NCBI RefSeq assembly: GCF_002251085.2 | Contig: NZ_NOJZ02000024.1 | Location: 1-38,223, forward strand | Source of the DNA: Romboutsia maritimum | Lineage (GTDB): Bacteria; Bacillota; Clostridia; Peptostreptococcales; Peptostreptococcaceae | DNA: 38,223 nt | Reading direction: 5' to 3' | Shown here: positions 22,691 to 31,173 of the stretch, piece after piece | Position numbering within the stretch: position 1 is the stretch's first letter | How the letters are laid out: each line of letters opens with the position of its first letter | The notes under the pieces: generated by a model | The model's input: only the letters and a program-made list of their open reading frames with translations | Told to the model about the DNA's origin: nothing | Database searches by the model: none | Made by a program: the position numbers and the translations under genes

Positions 22691-22957
22691 ATGAAAAGTA
22701 ATATAACCGTTAAGCAAAATCAAATAGATGAAATTTATAATAATTCTAAGTTCCATGTAACAACTATGCTTGGGAAAATAACAATTGTTGTGATGGAATT
22801 ACCTTGTGGTTTTACATTGGTTGAATCGTCAGCATGTGTGGACCCGACTAACTACGACGAAAATGTAGGCGCTGACATATGTAAGTCTAGATTTAAAGAT
22901 AGATTATGGTATTTAGAGGGATATATGCTTCAAAATAAAGTCGGAAAGTTGAAATAA
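22691..22957 (+). CDS. Gp49-family phage protein
   Basis: The 88-residue protein matches the Gp49/66 family pattern: KTTMLGKITIVVMELPCGFTLVESSACVDPTNYDENVGADICKSRFKDRLW is the conserved core in that family (shown here as VESSACVDPTNYDENVG and CKSRFKDRLWYLEGY). AGGAGGAT precedes the ATG. The family is widespread in phages of many hosts; its function is not known to me. Here it opens the unit with scaffold and capsid after a terminator. Confidence 0.75.
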   Translation: MKSNITVKQNQIDEIYNNSKFHVTTMLGKITIVVMELPCGFTLVESSACVDPTNYDENVGADICKSRFKDRLWYLEGYMLQNKVGKLK

Positions 22958-22971
22958 GGAGGTGTTGAGCT

Positions 22972-23553
22972 ATGAATTTAGAAGAATTATTAGGAACAGA
23001 ATTATATAAGCAAGTGACAGAAAAACTTGGAGATAAAAAAATAATGCTTGATGATGGAAACTTTATACCTAAATCAAGATTTGACCAAGTGAATGAAGCT
23101 AAGAAAGAGTTAGAAACACAGGTTAAAGATAGAGATAAACAACTTAAAGATTTATCTACAAAAGCTCAAGGAAATGAAGAATTAACAAAGCAGATTGAAC
23201 AGTTGCAACTTTTAAATAAACAAACTCAAACTGATTATGAAGCTAAAATAAATCAGATGCAGTTTGGCTATGCATTAGATAGTGAACTCACTAATGCTAA
23301 GTGTAAAAATACTAAGGCTCTTAAAGCTTTACTTGATATAGATAGTATAAAGTATCAAGAAGGTAAGTTTGAAGGATTAGAAAGTCAATTAGAAGGTTTA
23401 AGGGAATCAGATAGCTATTTATTTGATTTAGATGCTGCTCCAGGAAATACAGGAAGTCCTGGAAACTTTGGAAGAAATAATAACAATCCATCAGGTGGAG
23501 ATAGTCAAACTTCATTTATGGAAGTTATAAGTAATAATTCATTAAGAAAATAA
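22972..23553 (+). CDS. capsid scaffold protein (GP20 family)
   Basis: The 193-residue protein is the phage minor structural GP20 type: LDDGNFIPKSRFDQVNEAKK, then a coiled coil (about residues 45-100) and a C-terminal part with ALKALLDIDSIKY, ending in a Gly/Asn/Ser-rich tail. It would fill and shape the prohead and then leave. AAGGAGGTG precedes the ATG, and the capsid gene follows 21 bases later. Confidence 0.85.
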   Translation: MNLEELLGTELYKQVTEKLGDKKIMLDDGNFIPKSRFDQVNEAKKELETQVKDRDKQLKDLSTKAQGNEELTKQIEQLQLLNKQTQTDYEAKINQMQFGYALDSELTNAKCKNTKALKALLDIDSIKYQEGKFEGLESQLEGLRESDSYLFDLDAAPGNTGSPGNFGRNNNNPSGGDSQTSFMEVISNNSLRK

Positions 23554-23574
23554 TAAAAAAGGATGGTGCTAAAT

Positions 23575-24468
23575 ATGGCAGATAACAAGTATTTAAAGGA
23601 TAATTTAAAAGGGTTTGTACCAATAGAAACTGCTGCTGGAATAATGGAAGGAATAGTTAGAGGTTCATCTATATTACAATTATCAGATGTAAAACCAATG
23701 AAATCTGATACTATGAAGTTTCAAGTTTGGGCAGATAAGCCAGGAGCTTACTGGGTAGGTGAGAGTGAGAGGATAAACACTTCTAAAGCTTCTTGGATAT
23801 TCCCGGAAATGAAAGCTAAAAAAATAGCAGTAATAATACCAGTAACTAAAGAAAAACTAAATGATACTACAATAGACGTATTTAATGAATTAAAACCACA
23901 AATAGCAGAAGCTTTTTATACAACTATAGATAAAGCATGTCTATTTGGAACTGATTCTCCTTTTGAAAAGAATATATTAGGAGTTGCTACTAGTGCTGGA
24001 AATGTAGTTACAAGAAATACTCAATCATTAGATTTAGACGTGTCTGACTTAATGGGTACAGTAGAAGATAATAATTTAGATGTTAACGGATTTGCTGGAC
24101 ATTATGGATTAAAGAGAGAATTAAGAAGCTTAAGAGATGCAAATGGAAATCAATTAGCTGTTATGGGTATGAAGGAAAATTCTTTATATGAAAACCCATT
24201 AACATTTGTTAGAAATGGAGCATTTGATAAAGCACAAGCCGAGTTAATAGCAGCAGATTGGTCTAAGTCTATAGTAGGTATAAGAGAAGGGATAGAGTTC
24301 TCGATATTAACAGAAGCAACTTTACAATCTGTTACTATGGAAGATGGTAAGCCATTATCGTTAGCAGAGAATGACATGATAGCTATAAAGGCTACTATGA
24401 GATTAGCTTATTTACCAATAAAAGAGGAAGCATTTGCAGTATTGAAGCCTAAAGCTACTAAAGCGTAG
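23575..24468 (+). CDS. major capsid protein (HK97 fold)
   Basis: The 297-residue protein starts MADNKYLKDNLKGFVPIETA and has typical HK97-fold capsid stretches: GSSILQLSDVKPMKSDTMKF, WVGESERINTSKASW, KKIAVIIPVTKEKLND and KACLFGTD. It begins at ATG 23575 (AAAGGATGGTG upstream); the ORF can be read from ATG 23563 but that start overlaps the ribosome site. There is no long N-terminal delta domain, which agrees with a separate scaffold gene. It forms the capsid shell. Confidence 0.92.
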   Translation: MADNKYLKDNLKGFVPIETAAGIMEGIVRGSSILQLSDVKPMKSDTMKFQVWADKPGAYWVGESERINTSKASWIFPEMKAKKIAVIIPVTKEKLNDTTIDVFNELKPQIAEAFYTTIDKACLFGTDSPFEKNILGVATSAGNVVTRNTQSLDLDVSDLMGTVEDNNLDVNGFAGHYGLKRELRSLRDANGNQLAVMGMKENSLYENPLTFVRNGAFDKAQAELIAADWSKSIVGIREGIEFSILTEATLQSVTMEDGKPLSLAENDMIAIKATMRLAYLPIKEEAFAVLKPKATKA

Positions 24469-24476
24469 GTGATAAT

Positions 24477-24725
24477 ATGGGAGAATTAGAAGAGCTTAAA
24501 ATAATATTAAGGGAGGAAAGTTCTCCCTTTTTTACAGATGAAGAATTAGAGTTTTATCTAACTAAAAATGAAGGCGATATGAATGATACAGCTTACGAAT
24601 GTTTATTACTGAAAGCAGAAGATGATAGCATATCTTTGCCAGGAGGATTACAATTAGCTAACAATAGTCAGTATTGGTTAAGACTAGCTAAGAAATACAA
24701 AAGAAATGGAAGTAGATGCCTGTGA
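24477..24725 (+). CDS. head-tail connector protein (gp6-like)
   Basis: The 82-residue acidic helical protein (LEELKIILREESSPFFTDEELEFY cut to key parts: EELKIILREESSPFFTD, ANNSQYWLRLAKKYKRNG) has the size, position and look of the small adaptor that docks below the portal. It directly follows the capsid gene with TAGGTGAT upstream and overlaps the next gene by 10 bases. Role inferred from gene order and pattern. Confidence 0.7.
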   Translation: MGELEELKIILREESSPFFTDEELEFYLTKNEGDMNDTAYECLLLKAEDDSISLPGGLQLANNSQYWLRLAKKYKRNGSRCL

Positions 24726-25081
24726 TAGCTAATAAGATTAAACCTAAAATAGTTAAGGCTATAAATAAACTTCCTACTAAGGCAATTATAAAAAGAAATT
24801 CTGTTAATGAGTTTGGAGAGCCAGAAGGTGAAGTTGTTATATGCGAAGTTACAGGACTATTCCATGAAGGCAACAATCAAGTAACTAGCATATCTATGGA
24901 TAAAGGCGAAGTTAAAAGGAATAAGCAACAATTCTTAATGGTTGTATATGATGATGAAACAATGAAAATAAAAGAAAATGATATAGCTTATATAGATAAC
25001 GATAAGTTTGAAATAAAAGATTTAGGTAATCAAAATAGAATGAATGTTTACTTAGATTTAAATTTAAAGTTGGTGAAATAA
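24716..25081 (+). CDS. head-tail joining protein (stopper type)
   Basis: The 121-residue beta-rich protein (PTKAIIKRNSVNEFGEPEG, VICEVTGLFHEG, FLMVVYDDETMKIKENDIA, KFEIKDLGNQNRMNVYLDL) resembles head-closure or stopper proteins of siphoviruses, which plug the connector after packaging. Start ATG 24716 overlaps the previous gene, and the stop overlaps the next start (TAATG). Role inferred from gene order and fold-like pattern. Confidence 0.65.
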   Translation: MPVIANKIKPKIVKAINKLPTKAIIKRNSVNEFGEPEGEVVICEVTGLFHEGNNQVTSISMDKGEVKRNKQQFLMVVYDDETMKIKENDIAYIDNDKFEIKDLGNQNRMNVYLDLNLKLVK

Positions 25082-25422
25082 TGGGATTTAGATTTGATGG
25101 AGCACAATTATTTAGGAACTTAGCAGAACAACAGATAAAAACTAGAGCAGCACTTGGATTATTTGCTGATACATCAGCTAAAACATTAGAGAATGAAGCT
25201 AAGAATAATCATCCTTGGGAAGATAGAACTTATCAAGCTAGAAACCGATTAAAAGGTGATTATGAATGGCAAGGAAATTTACTTAGAATAAGTTTATCGC
25301 ATGGTGTTGATTATGGTATATACTTAGAACTTTGTAATGAGGGAAAATATGCTGTAATTACACCGACAATAAACAAATGCAGTCCTAAGATTATGCGAGG
25401 ACTAGATAGAATATTAAAGTAG
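25081..25422 (+). CDS. HK97 gp10-like neck protein
   Basis: The 113-residue protein has KTRAALGLFADTSAKTLENEAK and the motif WEDRTYQARNRLKGD, then LSHGVDYGIYLEL, characteristic of HK97 gp10-type proteins (DRTG.AR.sL and Y...lE). These proteins join the neck to the tail. The last half includes KYAVITPTI, the usual end of the fold. It is translationally coupled to the gene before it. Confidence 0.8.
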   Translation: MGFRFDGAQLFRNLAEQQIKTRAALGLFADTSAKTLENEAKNNHPWEDRTYQARNRLKGDYEWQGNLLRISLSHGVDYGIYLELCNEGKYAVITPTINKCSPKIMRGLDRILK

Positions 25423-25430
25423 GTGAAAAG

Positions 25431-25778
25431 ATGCTTACTGATTTAAGAAGAAAGCTACAATCTAAAGGATTCACAGTATATTGGATAGGGCAACATAGTG
25501 GAATATGCAAAGATAAATATTTAGTATTAAAAGACATGGGAACTAGTAAAACTTTAGAAAAAAATATAAATAAAGAATTAATTGAGGTATGGGTATATGT
25601 TCCGATATCTAATTATAGTACAATGATTAGTTTTAAAAATGAAATAGAAGAAGTTATGTATGATATAGGAGATTATGAAATAGCTTACGATCCATTACCT
25701 ATTATAACTGATGATGAAAAGCAAGCATATTTCACTAGATTAAGTTATTACAAAAAAAAACAAAGGAGGTTTTATTAA
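25431..25778 (+). CDS. tail terminator/completion protein
   Basis: The 115-residue protein is alpha/beta with VYWIGQHSGICKDKYLVLKD, then LIEVWVYVPISNYS and YDPLPIITDDEKQAYFTRLSY. This is the position and style of siphovirus tail-completion proteins, which cap the tube. Its stop overlaps the tail-tube start (TAATG). Function inferred from order and the typical DDE...YF end. Confidence 0.7.
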   Translation: MLTDLRRKLQSKGFTVYWIGQHSGICKDKYLVLKDMGTSKTLEKNINKELIEVWVYVPISNYSTMISFKNEIEEVMYDIGDYEIAYDPLPIITDDEKQAYFTRLSYYKKKQRRFY

Positions 25779-26338
25779 TGGCCGCTAAAAAATTAAATCA
25801 ATTGCCACTTACAAATGTTGAAATGGTGCAAATAATCGTGAATGGAACTAATGATATGTATCAATTTAAGACATCCGATGAAGTTAGCACAGAGGAAATA
25901 GTAAGTGAAGGAGAAGAACAAACATTAAAAATAAAAGGTGTAGTTTATGCTAATATTCCTCAAGAAGATACTGTATTAGGATATGACTTAAAATTCAAAG
26001 ATAATGTTATGTGCCCAGAGTTACTAGAAGTTATGCAAGGAGGCACTATAAATTACGAAGAGGATGGAACAACATTTAAATCTTACACAGCACCACCTAT
26101 AGGACAATCACTTACTAAAAAGAAAATTGATACAGTTATATATTCTAAAGAGGTTAAGGAAGATGGCCCAACAGGAAGATATGCAAAAGTAACATTCCCA
26201 AATGGCCAAGGAGCTAGTGTTCCTTTGAATTTTAAAGATGGAGAATATTATAGTAATGAGTATACAGTAAAAAGTAGACCAGCCAACGGTCAATCTCCAT
26301 ACAAAATAGAAGTAGTAGACACATTACCGCAAGATTAA
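25778..26338 (+). CDS. major tail tube protein
   Basis: The 186-residue beta-rich protein follows the phi13/TP901-type tail pattern: VSTEEIVSEGEEQTLKIKG, VLGYDLKFKDNVMCPELLEVM and a C-terminal VTFPNGQGASVPLNFKDGEYY with YTVKSRPANGQSP. It polymerises into the tail tube. AAAGGAGG lies 8 bases before the ATG, and a terminator follows, typical for a highly expressed tube gene. Confidence 0.85.
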   Translation: MAAKKLNQLPLTNVEMVQIIVNGTNDMYQFKTSDEVSTEEIVSEGEEQTLKIKGVVYANIPQEDTVLGYDLKFKDNVMCPELLEVMQGGTINYEEDGTTFKSYTAPPIGQSLTKKKIDTVIYSKEVKEDGPTGRYAKVTFPNGQGASVPLNFKDGEYYSNEYTVKSRPANGQSPYKIEVVDTLPQD

Positions 26339-26340
26339 TT

Positions 26341-26366
26341 AAGTCCCTTTTTAGGGACTTTTTATT
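26341..26366 (+). terminator. terminator after tail tube gene
   Basis: AAGTCCC (26341-26347) pairs with GGGACTT (26354-26360), followed by TTTATTTT. It probably sets high tube and lower chaperone/tape-measure levels. Confidence 0.8.
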
Positions 26367-26397
26367 TTACAAATAAAAAATGAAAGGGTTGATATAT

Positions 26398-26844
26398 ATG
26401 TTACAAGTAACAAGTTTAGAACAATTAAAAGCAATTAAACAAGCAGAAATAGTTAATTTAGGAGCATTTGAGGATGGAACAGAATTGATAGCAGAAGTTA
26501 AAAAGCCTAACTTAGTTGATTTAATGATGCATAATAAAATACCTAACAGCTTAATGTCAGTAGCTATGAAAGTATTTAACGGAAAAACAAAAGAAACCGC
26601 TGATAGAGTAGATTCTGGAGATATTAAATCATTTAAAGAAATGTTTGGATTAATGGAAACACTTGCAGAAAGTTGTTTAGTTAATCCTACATACTCCCAA
26701 ATAAAAGAATTAGGTATAGATTTAACACAAGACCAACTAATGACAATACTTATATATACTCAAGGTGGTGTTAAGGCATTAGAGAATTTTCGTAAACAGC
26801 AAACAAATAATGAGAATAATCAACCAAGCACAGAAGTTCAATAA
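26398..26844 (+). CDS. tail assembly chaperone (gpG-like)
   Basis: The 148-residue protein lies between tube and tape measure genes. It begins LQVTSLEQLKAIKQAEIVNLG and has KKPNLVDLMMHNKIPNSLM, a pattern typical of tail-chaperone families of Gram-positive siphoviruses. The ATG at 26398 fits GAAAGGG better than the ATG at 26380. It binds the tape measure protein until the tube assembles round it. The 3' end overlaps the +1 frame ORF at 26810. Confidence 0.8.
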   Translation: MLQVTSLEQLKAIKQAEIVNLGAFEDGTELIAEVKKPNLVDLMMHNKIPNSLMSVAMKVFNGKTKETADRVDSGDIKSFKEMFGLMETLAESCLVNPTYSQIKELGIDLTQDQLMTILIYTQGGVKALENFRKQQTNNENNQPSTEVQ

Positions 26845-27025
26845 ATTGCCTTCTGAAATATCTAGGATAAAAGATGAATATACTGCATTTTGTTTTGATG
26901 AAGCTTGCATGTATATAATTACTCAATTGCAAGATAAACAAGTACCTAGCTGGAGAGAAGATGCAGAAAATGAAGATAGAACTAGAAAAACATTCTTAGA
27001 TGTACACATGAAAGAGGGTGTATAA
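26783..27025 (+). CDS. second tail chaperone segment (gpT-like), probably made by +1 frameshift
   Basis: This frame is open from 26783 to the TGA before the tape measure gene. Its first ATG (26810) has no ribosome site. Residues after that ATG include PSEISRIKDEYTAFCFDEA and VPSWREDAENEDR, the standard downstream chaperone segment seen in many siphoviruses. It overlaps gpG by up to 62 bases in the +1 frame; the -1 frame is closed by stops. TTT-CGT at about 26788-26793 would let tRNA-Phe move +1 to TTC before a rare Arg codon. A fusion of gpG and this part is therefore likely. Confidence 0.65.
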   Translation, partial: RIFVNSKQIMRIINQAQKFNKLPSEISRIKDEYTAFCFDEACMYIITQLQDKQVPSWREDAENEDRTRKTFLDVHMKEGV

Positions 27026-30000
27026 ATGGGTATGAATTTAGGTAGTGCTATAGGATACTTAGAGTTAAATACAGACAGATGGCAAAGAGGATTTCAAACA
27101 GCACAAAGTCAAATGCGTACAATGATAGATAGTTCTCAAAGTATGGGGAATAGATTCCAAGCTGCAGGACAAGTTATGCAAAATGTAGGTTCTAATATGA
27201 GTAAATTTGTAACATTACCACTCACAGGAATAGGAGCGGCTAGTGTTAAAATTGCGGCTGACTTTGAATCCTCTATGAGTAAAGTTAGAGCTGTCACCGG
27301 AGCTAACGGGCAGGACATGAAAAAGTTAGAAAGTCTGGCCAGAGAAATGGGAGCTACCACAAAATTTAGTGCAAGTGAAGCAGCAGATGCCCTTAACTAT
27401 ATGGGTATGGCTGGTTGGAAGACTCAAGATATGATGGATGGACTACCTGGAGTTTTAGACCTAGCAGCTGCGGGTGGAACTGATTTATCGTTAACGTCTG
27501 ATATAGTAACAGATGGACTTACAGGGTTAGGTCTTACAGCTAAAGATACAGGAATGTTTGTTGACGTTATGGCAGCCACAATGTCTAACTCTAATACCAA
27601 TGTGGAACTTATGGGAGAGTCCTTGAAGTATGTAGGACCAGTTGCTGGTGCTTTAGGAATAGACATGCAGGACCTTTCTCTAGCTATAGGTTTAATGGGT
27701 AACTCAGGGATAAAAGGTGGCCAAGCAGGTACGGCTCTAAGAGCAGGTTTATCTAATCTAATAAAGCCTACTGATGATGCAGCCGCAGTAATGGATAAGT
27801 ATGGCATAGAGATTGCTAAGACGAAAGATGGTCAAGTTGATTTCATGGGTACTATGCAAAATCTAAGAACCCACCTGGGTGGATTAGATGAGACTACTCA
27901 AGCAGCAGCTTTATCTACTATTTTTGGTAAAGAATCCATGTCAGGGTGGGCATCAATTGTAAATGCGAGTGAAGGAGATTTTAACAAATTAAGTGATGCA
28001 ATAAATAATTCCACTGGTAAATCAAAAGAGATGGCTGAGGTAATGCAGGATAACCTTAATGGCCAGATAGATAACCTTAAGTCTGCGCTAGAGGAGGCAG
28101 CAATATCAATAGGTAACGCTTTATTACCCATGATAAAAGACCTAACTGAATGGATTCAAAAACTAGTGGATTGGTTCAACCAACTGAGTCCTTCTATGAA
28201 GGATATAGTGGTTAAAGCGGGAGGAGTAGTCGCGGCTTTAGGACCCTTACTGATGGTATTTGGTTCAATAGCCCGAGCTATAGGAAGTCTATCGCCTGTA
28301 TTCTCTCTACTTGGTGGAATGATATCAAAATTAAAAACTGCATTTCTAATATTAAAAACATTAATAATGAATACTCTAATACCTGCGCTTAGTAGTTTAT
28401 GGACTTTTATGTTAGCTAATCCAATTACACTCGTGATAGCAGCAGTAGCCGCATTAGTAGCAGGGTTTGTATATTTATGGAATCACTGTGATGGCTTTAA
28501 AGAGTTCTGGGTTGATTTATGGAATAATGTAAAGGAATGGTGCAGTAGTGCAGTAGAAACTGTTATAAATAAGTTTAATGAGTGGGGAACGGCAATATCT
28601 AATTTCGTAACAGAAACTATACCACAGTTTATACAGGGTATAGGAGAATGGTTTGCCCAATTGCCAACAGTTATAGGAACTTGGTTAACAACTACTATGA
28701 CTAATATAGGAACATGGTGTTCTGATACTTTTAACGCATTCGTTACATGGTGTTCTGATGTGATAACCGGTGTAGGAGAATGGTTCGCTCAACTACCATA
28801 TAAAATAGGTTTCGCATTAGGATTTGCAATTGGTAAAATAGCCCAATGGATATCAGACACATGGAATTATTTCGTAACTAATGTTCCTATATGGATAGAG
28901 AGTATAGGGGAGTGGTTTGCTCAATTGCCTGGTAAGATATGGCAATGGCTAGTATCAGCTTTTCAGAAAACTACCGAATGGGGTAGTAATATGCTAAATA
29001 AAGCTATAGAAGTAGGAACTAATTTCTTGAGTAGTATAGTTCGATTCTTTACTCAGTTACCAGGAAAGATATGGAGTTTCCTAGTGTCAGCTTTTCAGAA
29101 AGCAGTACAATGGACTTCTCAGATGGTACAAAAAGCGATAGAAGCTGGTAGTCAGTTTATAAATAATGTGTCCTCTTTTATGCAACAACTTCCAGGAAAA
29201 GTATGGGGTTTCCTAAGTCAAGCTATATCCAAAGCTATAAGTTTTGCTACGGATTTCGCATCTAAAGGAATACAAGCAGCGAAGGACTTTGGAAGTAATA
29301 TAGTCGATGGATTAAGTTCTATACCAGGCAAAGTGCTAGATATAGGTAAAAATATAGTTGAAGGATTGTGGAATGGTATAAGTGGAGCAGCAGGATGGTT
29401 ATACGGAAAAGTTTCGTCTTTTGCAACAGGAATCTTAGATGGAATGAAATCAGCTTTAGGAATACATTCACCTTCTAGAGTTATGCGTGATATTGTAGGT
29501 GTTAATATAGTAAAAGGTATAGGTGTAGGAATAGATAAAGAAATGCCTACATTACAAAGAAACTTAGAAGAAAGTTTAGGTGGATTATCTGAAATATTAG
29601 GAGCATATGTAAATCCTAACAATTCAGATAAAACATTCATAGATAAACTATCAGAAGATATAGAAGCATTTGCACAATTATGTAACGAGGTTACAGCAAC
29701 GTATCTTTTAAATATAGATAGTATGGTACAAAAATTAAATATGTTTTTAATATTTATAAATAACTTTATTATTAATATAACTAATACAGCTATTCAAAAT
29801 ATAAAAAAAATGTGCTTGATAATAACAGCAGATGTAAACATAATGGCTGATAATGCAATAGATGCATGGGATAGAATTAGAGAAGCTTATGCTGAACCAG
29901 TTGAAGGAATTATAAAAATAACAACTATAGTAGATGAAGCATCTGGTGGTGGAGAAGTAAGTAGAGAAACTGGAAGAAGAAGCAGAGAATTAGAAAGAAA

Positions 30001-30277
30001 CCTAATGAGTTCAAGAGTAATGTATGAAAATTTACAAGCTCTAGCATATTCTAATGAAATAGCCACAAGAACAGCTAGTAGAAGCAAAGAAGATATTAGA
30101 CAAGATATAAAAGTCGAAATAGACTATGATAAGTTAGCTAAAACAATAGCTTCTAATTCTAAATCAAGTGTAAAAATAGAAAATACTTATAATAGTCCTA
30201 AGCCTGCATCAATTAAGGAATTGAAACAACAAGATAAAATTCAAATGAGAAGATTAGGGATGCAATTTAATTTATAA
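27026..30277 (+). CDS. tail tape measure protein
   Basis: The 1083-residue protein has a TP901-type core (about residues 60-400: FESSMSKVRAVTGANGQDM, ATTKFSASEAADALNYM, SGIKGGQAGTALRAGL), hydrophobic membrane-like segments (about 395-425 and 455-490, LVIAAVAALVAGFVYLW), a block of six 44-residue repeats (about 540-803), the usual SPSRVMRDIVGVNIVKGIG end of the core, and a different charged C-terminal 240 residues. It sets tail length and may form the DNA channel. The first 2.4 kb look GC-richer than the flanking genes, suggesting mosaic origin. Confidence 0.92.
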   Translation: MGMNLGSAIGYLELNTDRWQRGFQTAQSQMRTMIDSSQSMGNRFQAAGQVMQNVGSNMSKFVTLPLTGIGAASVKIAADFESSMSKVRAVTGANGQDMKKLESLAREMGATTKFSASEAADALNYMGMAGWKTQDMMDGLPGVLDLAAAGGTDLSLTSDIVTDGLTGLGLTAKDTGMFVDVMAATMSNSNTNVELMGESLKYVGPVAGALGIDMQDLSLAIGLMGNSGIKGGQAGTALRAGLSNLIKPTDDAAAVMDKYGIEIAKTKDGQVDFMGTMQNLRTHLGGLDETTQAAALSTIFGKESMSGWASIVNASEGDFNKLSDAINNSTGKSKEMAEVMQDNLNGQIDNLKSALEEAAISIGNALLPMIKDLTEWIQKLVDWFNQLSPSMKDIVVKAGGVVAALGPLLMVFGSIARAIGSLSPVFSLLGGMISKLKTAFLILKTLIMNTLIPALSSLWTFMLANPITLVIAAVAALVAGFVYLWNHCDGFKEFWVDLWNNVKEWCSSAVETVINKFNEWGTAISNFVTETIPQFIQGIGEWFAQLPTVIGTWLTTTMTNIGTWCSDTFNAFVTWCSDVITGVGEWFAQLPYKIGFALGFAIGKIAQWISDTWNYFVTNVPIWIESIGEWFAQLPGKIWQWLVSAFQKTTEWGSNMLNKAIEVGTNFLSSIVRFFTQLPGKIWSFLVSAFQKAVQWTSQMVQKAIEAGSQFINNVSSFMQQLPGKVWGFLSQAISKAISFATDFASKGIQAAKDFGSNIVDGLSSIPGKVLDIGKNIVEGLWNGISGAAGWLYGKVSSFATGILDGMKSALGIHSPSRVMRDIVGVNIVKGIGVGIDKEMPTLQRNLEESLGGLSEILGAYVNPNNSDKTFIDKLSEDIEAFAQLCNEVTATYLLNIDSMVQKLNMFLIFINNFIINITNTAIQNIKKMCLIITADVNIMADNAIDAWDRIREAYAEPVEGIIKITTIVDEASGGGEVSRETGRRSRELERNLMSSRVMYENLQALAYSNEIATRTASRSKEDIRQDIKVEIDYDKLAKTIASNSKSSVKIENTYNSPKPASIKELKQQDKIQMRRLGMQFNL
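28643..29434 (+). repeat. six 132-bp (44-residue) tandem repeats in tape measure gene
   Basis: Repeat units begin at 28643, 28775, 28907, 29039, 29171 and 29303, exactly 132 bases apart. The shared core reads GEWFAQLP in the first three, then RFFTQLPGK, SFMQQLPGK and GLSSIPGK. The DNA has diverged, so it is a degenerate protein-level repeat, expected for a helical ruler. Confidence 0.85.
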
Positions 30278-30290
30278 GTGAGGTGCTAAA

Positions 30291-31172
30291 TTGATAGATA
30301 AAATAGAATATATAAATGAGAGAGGGCAATCTATAACATTAGATCATGAAGCACCTCTCTTTTTATTTTCTTGTGAGGGATTTGATGGATTAGAAGGAGA
30401 AATAGTTAGTTCTAAATCTGCATATCAAGATGGTATAAGTATTAATAATGTAATGTTAAATGAAAGAATATTAACTCTTAATTGTTATATGCTTATAGAA
30501 AATGAACAGCAAAGAAATATACTTAAGAGAAAATTATATAATGTATTTAATCCTAAGCTTAAAGGTCATATGAAAATATATACAGAAGCTATCGAAAGAG
30601 GAGCAAGTAACTTACGAGTAGTACAAGCACCAACTTTCGATATGAATTATGAAATTAAAAATGAATTAACTAAGTTTCAAATACAAATAAAGATGCCATT
30701 ACCATACTTTGAAGATTTAAATGAAAATCGTATTGATTTTGGTAATGATATAGGAAACTTCTTCTTTGATTTAGAAATTGAAAATGAAGGAAAAGAAGTA
30801 TCTATAAAAAATAACTCTATAGTTACTAATATTTGTAATGAAGGTGATGCAGAAACACCAATTAAGGTAGTATTTAGAGCAAAGTCTAATGTTAAAAATC
30901 CTAGTATTTACAATGTTTACACTAAAGAATTTATAAAGATAAATAAAACAATGCAAGCAGGAGAAGAAATAACGGTAACTACAGGAACAGGTAATAAGAG
31001 AGTGGAAAGTTATTTAAATGGTGTAACTAGTAATATATTCAACTTGTTAGATATACAATCTACTTTTATGCGGTTAGATATAGGTGACAATGTAATTCGA
31101 TACAATGCAGAAGAGTTAATAGAACAGTTAGAAGTATATATTTACTACACTAACTATTATTTGGGGGTGTAG
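30291..31172 (+). CDS. distal tail protein (Dit / Sipho_tail family)
   Basis: The 293-residue protein starts at TTG 30291 with GTGAGGTG upstream. It has an N-terminal beta domain (EYINERGQSITLDHEAPLF, then GISINNVMLNERILTLNCYM), the LKRKLYNVFNPKLKG turn typical of Sipho_tail proteins, and a C-terminal galectin-like part. It forms the hexameric hub between tail tube and baseplate. The upstream gene is the tape measure, downstream the tail-tip protein, the usual order. Confidence 0.85.
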   Translation: MIDKIEYINERGQSITLDHEAPLFLFSCEGFDGLEGEIVSSKSAYQDGISINNVMLNERILTLNCYMLIENEQQRNILKRKLYNVFNPKLKGHMKIYTEAIERGASNLRVVQAPTFDMNYEIKNELTKFQIQIKMPLPYFEDLNENRIDFGNDIGNFFFDLEIENEGKEVSIKNNSIVTNICNEGDAETPIKVVFRAKSNVKNPSIYNVYTKEFIKINKTMQAGEEITVTTGTGNKRVESYLNGVTSNIFNLLDIQSTFMRLDIGDNVIRYNAEELIEQLEVYIYYTNYYLGV

Positions 31173-31173
31173 T

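Noticed and set aside
26760..26844. Classic -1 slippery heptamer in the tail chaperone overlap
   Set aside because: The -1 frame is closed by several stops in this stretch, and no heptamer of the X-XXY-YYZ form fits.
27424..28131. Long minus-strand ORFs (77-127 codons) opposite the tape measure gene, and similar shadows elsewhere
   Set aside because: They lack ribosome sites and lie wholly inside well-supported genes; they reflect the codon bias of the sense strand.
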